A stretch of 59,153 bases of DNA from an uncultured Muribaculaceae bacterium (GTDB lineage Bacteria; Bacteroidota; Bacteroidia; Bacteroidales; Muribaculaceae): assembly GCA_948788915.1 (NCBI GenBank), contig CAQFOZ010000007.1:1-59153 (forward strand), read 5' to 3'. Below the pieces are notes generated by a model, which was not told where the DNA came from, did no database searches, and saw only the letters and a list, made by a program, of their open reading frames with translations. Below are positions 54,392 through 59,153 of the stretch, piece by piece (the first letter of the stretch is position 1; each line of letters starts with the position of its first letter). A program made the position numbers and the translations under genes.

Positions 54392-57190
54392 TTATTCTTC
54401 ATCAGGAGGTGTCACCGGAGGCAAACCCTCCGGCGGTGTGTCGGAAAGACTCTGCACGAACCTGAAGTATTCTTCGAATGAACGCCCCTCGTTGAGAAGA
54501 AGTTCAAAGTTATGTTTGCTTATTATTATTGATCTTGTGCCCTGAGGCAATTCCGGTCCTTTGCTTTGCATCACTCCGGAATAATACTCGGCCTCCTTCA
54601 GATTCCTGAATCCCTTGATTACAATAAGTCCTATCTCTCCGAAACTCATAGGCTCCATATCAAAATCCCTTACAACAAACGATGAGAAATTGAACCTTGC
54701 CACATCGAAGAGCAATTGATTGGAATTTACAGAATCACGAGGGAAGGCCAGCACCACATACTGGACAGAATCCGGTGTGTTAAGGAACATCGCGGCTGTT
54801 TCGTTGGCTCCTGCCGTAGAATCATTTGTAAGACTCATGCCCCATATAAGTCCACGTGAATTGGATATGCCGGCATTGGGCACGCGTCCGGCCTTCAGCC
54901 CTTTCATAATCCCGGCTGCCATCGGTGTCATGTCAGTATCCGGCCACCGTTCAAGAAGAGACGACAGCTGCGCGCGGAACTGCTCGTTATCCTTTTCGGT
55001 AAGATACGAAAGTGCATTGATAAATACAAACTTCGGAAGAATCTTGGACAACGGATAATCTTTCTCCATGCGTTCGGTAAGGCTATGAACCGTACTGTTA
55101 TCATTGTCAAGATATGCCTGGTATGCCTCCTCATAGAGTTCCTCCTGTATCTGATTCATCATGCGCAGATTATCAAAATATTTAGGATCCTTCATGGCCA
55201 TGCCGTAAGGCGAGTCCGGAAAATCCGAAAGTATTTTGCCTCTCCAGTATTCGGCATCCGCAGTATCATTACGGCGCACAGCCATAAGATATAGATTATA
55301 ATAGACATCCAGACGATAAATATTATCGGGATATCGCTTTTCAAGAGTCAGGAATTCAGTCTTGGCTGCCGGATAATCCTCAAGTTTATCCTTGAGAATC
55401 AAACCCATATTATAAAGGCTTTCCTGAATGACATCATTGGCATTTTTCTTTTGCTCCTCCGTATTCGGAATCTGTGAAAGATAGTATTCCGGATTATGTG
55501 GATCGGAACTGTCACCGGCTTTATTATCCTTTTCATCTCCACCATTCTTTTCAGAACCGGAAGAACTGTCATTTGTAGAATCTGCGGTATTATTTTCAGT
55601 ATCAGTATCATCACCGAATGCAAAAGATGATTTGTTTCTGCGACGCCAGTCATCTTCAAGGCGACGGGCTCCCCATCGGCGCTGAAATTCCGTCTTACCC
55701 TGCGACTTAGTCATGGCATTATAAAAGTACCAGGATTTGTCTCCATTTGCAGTAAATCCCTGGGCAGCCTGATCATTGCGTTTAATCAGACTTTCTCCAT
55801 CCTGCGCCTCTCTCTCGGCCATTGCCTCTTCCCGCTTGGCATCTTCTGCAGCCTTACGTTCACGCTCCACAAGTTCGGCTATCAACCGTTTCGCCACCTC
55901 CATCTGCTGTTCGGGAGTCATTTCGGACAGGGCAAGCAACGAATCCTGAAGCTGCACATTCTGGGCATATACAGCCAGTTCGTCAAGAACATCGCTGCGT
56001 CGTTTCAACATCTGATAATCCGGATAACTCTCCGGCAACTGTGGCACCGCTTCTGAATAGCACGGCTGGGCTTTCACATAATCTCCCTGTGCGAAATATA
56101 TATTTCCCAAAGCCAGTTGTGCCAAAGCCTTGTCAATGCCGTTGCGTGTCGATTTTTCTACAGCCCGTTTATAATTTTCCACTGCCTTCAGCGAATCTCC
56201 TCGTGACAGATACAAGTTACCAATCGCATAGTATATCTGGTCCTCATAATCCTTGTTACGCGCATACCGCGTCATCGCCCTGAGAGAGTTTACCTCTTTG
56301 GCAATATTCCTGCCTGAATAAACCTCACTTTGCTTTATACGCGCATTGAATTTGGCACGATAAGGTATACCTTGTCCCTTACCGGCTTGAGTGAAGGCCT
56401 CGTAAGCCTGCTTCCGTTTTCCTTGATGAGAGTATAACTGACCCAACAAGAACCAAAGCCTGTTCTTCTGTGTGCCGGAAGCAACCTTGGCTGCGTCTGC
56501 CAGATACGGTATTGCAGCGTCGTAGTTATCGGATCTTATCATTAAATCGGCCATAGCGCGGTTATACAGATTCCTTAAATTTTTATTTACCAGCTGTTTC
56601 TCCTTAACAAGATGGATACTGTTTTCCGCCTCATATATCCAGTCCATGGCACAATAACATAACGTCTGCCATATCCGTGCCTCCGTTACAACCTCCGGCA
56701 ACCATGTAAAATGGCGTGATATATACATAAACGTTGCAGCGGCTCCGGAGAAATCTCCGTCATAATATTGTGCCCGTCCCATAGTAAGCCACGCATTGTG
56801 CAGGAACGGGTTGAATTCATCACGCGCTCTAAAAGCCTTTTCCTTTGGTGAGGCACTTTTTTTGGGTGGTTTCTTTTTGATGGAATGTAACTGTATAGCC
56901 TTCTGCATCTTTTCTACAGTACGTTTGAAATCCCCGCTTGGCTGTGGCATTTTCTGGTCTGACCGTGCTTCAGCGGGGTGCGTGAGAAGACGACGTGTAT
57001 AATCATCCTCATAATCACGCTCCATCTGCTGAAGTTGCTCGTTATAATGTTCTTTACCATTGAAATATACATTATAACGGGTGTTGAATGCCTGCCACTG
57101 ACGCGAAGCGGGTGTATTCTTCTTTGTGCTACAAGCAGAAAGAAGAATTATAAACGTAGTAAAAAAGATGAGTGCCAAGAGTTTTCTCAT
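54392..57190 (-). CDS. porW: PorW/SprE-like TPR lipoprotein of the type 9 secretion system
   Basis: About 932 residues from the ATG at 57190 (MRKLLALIFF); an upstream in-frame ATG at 57205 is possible but less signal-peptide-like. Lipobox LLSAC is followed by STKKNTPASRQWQAFNTRYN, the signature opening of PorW/SprE. TPR repeats fill about 130-420, a low-complexity acidic/Asn-Ser segment lies about 530-580, and further repeats follow. SprE/PorW is needed for gliding and type 9 secretion, joining the trans-envelope complex. Here it is cotranscribed with porX and a metallophosphoesterase. Confidence 0.9.
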   Translation of the reverse strand: MRKLLALIFFTTFIILLSACSTKKNTPASRQWQAFNTRYNVYFNGKEHYNEQLQQMERDYEDDYTRRLLTHPAEARSDQKMPQPSGDFKRTVEKMQKAIQLHSIKKKPPKKSASPKEKAFRARDEFNPFLHNAWLTMGRAQYYDGDFSGAAATFMYISRHFTWLPEVVTEARIWQTLCYCAMDWIYEAENSIHLVKEKQLVNKNLRNLYNRAMADLMIRSDNYDAAIPYLADAAKVASGTQKNRLWFLLGQLYSHQGKRKQAYEAFTQAGKGQGIPYRAKFNARIKQSEVYSGRNIAKEVNSLRAMTRYARNKDYEDQIYYAIGNLYLSRGDSLKAVENYKRAVEKSTRNGIDKALAQLALGNIYFAQGDYVKAQPCYSEAVPQLPESYPDYQMLKRRSDVLDELAVYAQNVQLQDSLLALSEMTPEQQMEVAKRLIAELVERERKAAEDAKREEAMAEREAQDGESLIKRNDQAAQGFTANGDKSWYFYNAMTKSQGKTEFQRRWGARRLEDDWRRRNKSSFAFGDDTDTENNTADSTNDSSSGSEKNGGDEKDNKAGDSSDPHNPEYYLSQIPNTEEQKKNANDVIQESLYNMGLILKDKLEDYPAAKTEFLTLEKRYPDNIYRLDVYYNLYLMAVRRNDTADAEYWRGKILSDFPDSPYGMAMKDPKYFDNLRMMNQIQEELYEEAYQAYLDNDNSTVHSLTERMEKDYPLSKILPKFVFINALSYLTEKDNEQFRAQLSSLLERWPDTDMTPMAAGIMKGLKAGRVPNAGISNSRGLIWGMSLTNDSTAGANETAAMFLNTPDSVQYVVLAFPRDSVNSNQLLFDVARFNFSSFVVRDFDMEPMSFGEIGLIVIKGFRNLKEAEYYSGVMQSKGPELPQGTRSIIISKHNFELLLNEGRSFEEYFRFVQSLSDTPPEGLPPVTPPDEE

Positions 57191-57235
57191 ACTCTCAAAA
57201 CGCAAATCCCGGGTACTATATTATCCGGTAGCAGT

Positions 57236-58822
57236 CTACTTGCGGATGAGCGTGGTGGTGAATTTACGCCCCGTGCGATCCGTAAATTCTATAGTGACTG
57301 GAGTATCAGAGGCAGATGCCTGGGCACGGAACATATGCGCGGTCGATTCCGGTTTGAAGCCCTTGTGAAGCAGACCATATTCTGCCTTTATCGGCTCTGT
57401 GTAACGGCTGACCAGATATGGATCCATTGCCCTTACCCTACGCACGTCAAGTTCTTTCCCGTTTTCAAACATTTTTACGGTGCAACCGGGTTCATAAGCC
57501 CAGACATTCGCAAGCACCACATTTTTGTTAACATCCGTTCCGGGCAGATATGCGGTTGTTATTTCCTTGTCGTTGACAAAGATACGATTCAAATCATAAG
57601 CACGTATCTGGAAATCCAGAGGTTCGTCGAACGCTTTGAACACATGGGTGGGTTCTTTTTCTGCAAAATCCCAGATTCCAATTCCCCACGGAGAACCGTC
57701 ACCGCATACCGGAAGATTGGCTTTATGCGGTTCAAGACTTGCCGGCCACCAGCCTCCGTTTGCACCGGCATAATTATATTCACGAATATTGCCTTCCGGA
57801 GTTACCGAATAATGATTCTTATGTGCATGTCCCGAGAACACCCTGACGTTGGGGAAATCTTTAAGAAGTTCTCCAAGTTCCGGACCTCCGGATTTAAAGC
57901 GATAAGTATCCTTAATTTTTTCGCCTTCACCTACAGGATATGTCAAAAAGGGAGCATGCATAGTCACTACAACTGGGGTATTCTTATCCTTTAGAAATGC
58001 AAGATCCTTTGCAGCCCAATCGAGTTGTTCCTTTGTCAGTGCGGTATGGGTGCTTCTGTTGCCTGGCACACCCGGAGCGGCACCCGCATTAACAGACACT
58101 ATATTGTCCAAAACCAGAAAATGAACACCTCCACGGTTGAACGAATAATATGACGGACCGTTGATGTCATGCCATGTTGACGCACCGTTGATATCACCGG
58201 ATTTAAAAGGATCGTTATCATGGTTTCCCATGGTATGGTACAAAGGTGCGTTTACCTTGAAGTCCTCATTGAACTTATCAAGAGTATAGCCATAGCCTCG
58301 GGCCACAAAATAATCACACACCACATCTCCAAGAGTCATGACGATAGGTTCCGTTCCTTTGTTTCTCAGAGAATCGATTGCTCTGTTCACTTCCGGCAAA
58401 TACATATTTTTCAAACGGTCAACATCCCCACATCTATTGGAGATCTGTGGATCCGCTATAGCTATGATTCCAAGAGGACGCTCATTATCAATCTTTTTAA
58501 GACAGAAATCCACTTTTTCTTCGGGTTTTGCGCTTTCCCAGAATTTAGGACGGCTTTGCAGATATGTCACAGGCTCATACCCGTTAGGTGTAACAACAAA
58601 CAGATATCCCAAAGGAATCTCGGAATCCATTGCAAAATTTCCTTTGGCATCTGTTACTGTAAAGTTTCTTCCATCAGAAACCTGCACACCTGCCAAAGCC
58701 TTTCCCTTTTCTGTTTTAACACTACCCTTAATGGTCTTACCATGTATCTCTCCCTGGCCTGTAAAGCCGAGCATTGCCACAGCAACAGCCAGTCGCATCA
58801 CGATATGCATTCTTTTTTTCAT
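57236..58822 (-). CDS. Secreted calcineurin-like metallophosphoesterase
   Basis: A 528-residue protein: signal peptide (about 1-28), a beta-sandwich N-terminal domain (about 30-110, KTIKGSVKTEKGKALAGVQVSD), a metallophosphoesterase core and a C-terminal beta domain. Metal motifs are IADPQ (D124; Gln where many members have His), LGDVV (D166), GNHDND (N200-H201-D202), VTMHAPF and FSGHAHKN. This three-domain layout is common in secreted Bacteroidetes phosphoesterases. Substrate unknown. It is the first gene of the leftward operon that continues to porW, porX and the Sel1 gene (gap to porW about 45 bp). Confidence 0.88.
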   Translation of the reverse strand: MKKRMHIVMRLAVAVAMLGFTGQGEIHGKTIKGSVKTEKGKALAGVQVSDGRNFTVTDAKGNFAMDSEIPLGYLFVVTPNGYEPVTYLQSRPKFWESAKPEEKVDFCLKKIDNERPLGIIAIADPQISNRCGDVDRLKNMYLPEVNRAIDSLRNKGTEPIVMTLGDVVCDYFVARGYGYTLDKFNEDFKVNAPLYHTMGNHDNDPFKSGDINGASTWHDINGPSYYSFNRGGVHFLVLDNIVSVNAGAAPGVPGNRSTHTALTKEQLDWAAKDLAFLKDKNTPVVVTMHAPFLTYPVGEGEKIKDTYRFKSGGPELGELLKDFPNVRVFSGHAHKNHYSVTPEGNIREYNYAGANGGWWPASLEPHKANLPVCGDGSPWGIGIWDFAEKEPTHVFKAFDEPLDFQIRAYDLNRIFVNDKEITTAYLPGTDVNKNVVLANVWAYEPGCTVKMFENGKELDVRRVRAMDPYLVSRYTEPIKAEYGLLHKGFKPESTAHMFRAQASASDTPVTIEFTDRTGRKFTTTLIRK

Positions 58823-58996
58823 TATCCTGTTTTAATAAGTAATTCGTAAAGTTACACTTTTTTATTCAAATAAAATATCTCCCGACACCCAACATACGCA
58901 ATTAATATAAAACAAATAATATATCTTTATTTCACATCCTACTTCTTAACAGAATACTTGTTAATAGCGGTCGCCATGTACCCGACGGTTAGGATT

Positions 58997-59016
58997 GCGA
59001 CTTGTCCCCAAGTCGC
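58997..59016. repeat. REP-like 20-bp palindrome, copy 6
   Basis: Exact GCGACTTGTCCCCAAGTCGC at the start of composite repeat copy 2. Confidence 0.8.
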
Positions 59017-59153
59017 GCAAAATATAACGTTGAAGAAACCAAGCCCTGCAATCCGTGCGACATCCGTCCCAATCCGCGTCCTTTACTAAAAAATGGTTCC
59101 ATTTTTTAGTAAACAGTGATTCAGCGTCCCTTACCAGCTCAAGAATAAAAAAA
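58997..59153. repeat. Composite dispersed repeat, copy 2 (runs off the window)
   Basis: Matches 51898-52066. The 15-bp stem is conserved (59082-59096 with 59099-59113) while its 2-nt loop differs (TT here, CC in copy 1), which suggests the paired structure is kept. Confidence 0.75.

Larger units (their letters stand above)
58823..59153. other. Intergenic region at the window end
   Basis: AT-rich DNA upstream of the metallophosphoesterase (possible weak -7 box TAACTTTA on the minus strand near 58845-58854), then REP copy 6 and composite repeat copy 2, which runs off the window. No gene. Confidence 0.6.

Noticed and set aside
56978..57994. A 338-codon plus-strand open frame
   Set aside because: It runs antisense across the 5' end of the PorW-like gene, the gap and the metallophosphoesterase gene, both of which have clear domains; its translation has no recognisable signature.

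Overview
The window is about 59 kb of chromosome from a member of the Bacteroidales. The evidence is three SusC/SusD-type systems components (two complete SusC/SusD pairs), an ECF sigma/FecR pair, Bacteroidetes-type -7 promoter boxes (TAnnTTTG) upstream of many genes, no strong Shine-Dalgarno sequences, a PorX/PorW type 9 secretion module and a LTA-synthase-like sulfatase-fold protein next to a flippase. The moderate GC content, the GLUG and BspA-like surface proteins and the short C-terminal tails (Y-N/T-L-x-G-x) fit Muribaculaceae best, but that family assignment is inference. No prophage, insertion sequence, integrase or CRISPR array is visible.

Layout. 1-50: 3' half of a tRNA-Tyr. 0.28-6.4 kb: a 2041-residue secreted GLUG-repeat surface protein. 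6.8-9.2 kb: secreted PHP-domain protein and an aspartate-type aminotransferase. 9.5-12.7 kb: a three-gene operon of lipoprotein, divergent ABC ATPase and FtsX-like permease. 12.8-22.5 kb: a polysaccharide-utilisation-like locus in which MBL-fold lipoprotein, SusC with STN domain, SusD and GH27 alpha-galactosidase are read leftward and the ECF sigma factor and FecR anti-sigma factor are read rightward from a shared intergenic region. 22.6-27.2 kb: leftward operon of glycosyltransferase 2, polysaccharide flippase and LTA-synthase-like phosphotransferase. 27.7-33.9 kb: SusC-SusD-SusE operon without any linked enzyme. 34.2-37.8 kb: nucleotide-sugar genes of the WlbA/WbpE/WbpA type, including an acetyltransferase gene that has lost its catalytic core by an in-frame deletion. 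37.8-42.0 kb: WecA-like initiating transferase, NAD-dependent epimerase, PgpH-like HD phosphodiesterase. 42.2-49.9 kb: housekeeping and signalling genes (RelA/SpoT, Pgi, LysS) and a BspA-like LRR protein. 50.4-51.9 kb: EamA permease and a stand-alone TonB C-terminal domain protein. 52.2-58.8 kb: leftward operon of metallophosphoesterase, PorW/SprE-like lipoprotein, PorX and a Sel1-repeat protein.

The intergenic DNA is the most unusual part. Three repeat classes recur: (i) a REP-like 20-bp palindrome GCGACTTGTCCCCAAGTCGC, six exact copies, two of them inside a ~160-bp composite repeat; (ii) 180-330 bp imperfect inverted-repeat elements with a conserved GRAGGAGC - small hairpin - TGACTGA core, four copies, each placed directly upstream of gene starts; (iii) a shared GAGCCGRTTC/GAAYCGGCTC terminator hairpin, three copies. 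A 1.1-kb gap upstream of the RelA/SpoT gene carries several leftward terminators and a candidate 20-codon small ORF. All functional statements are from reading the sequence; no database search was run.
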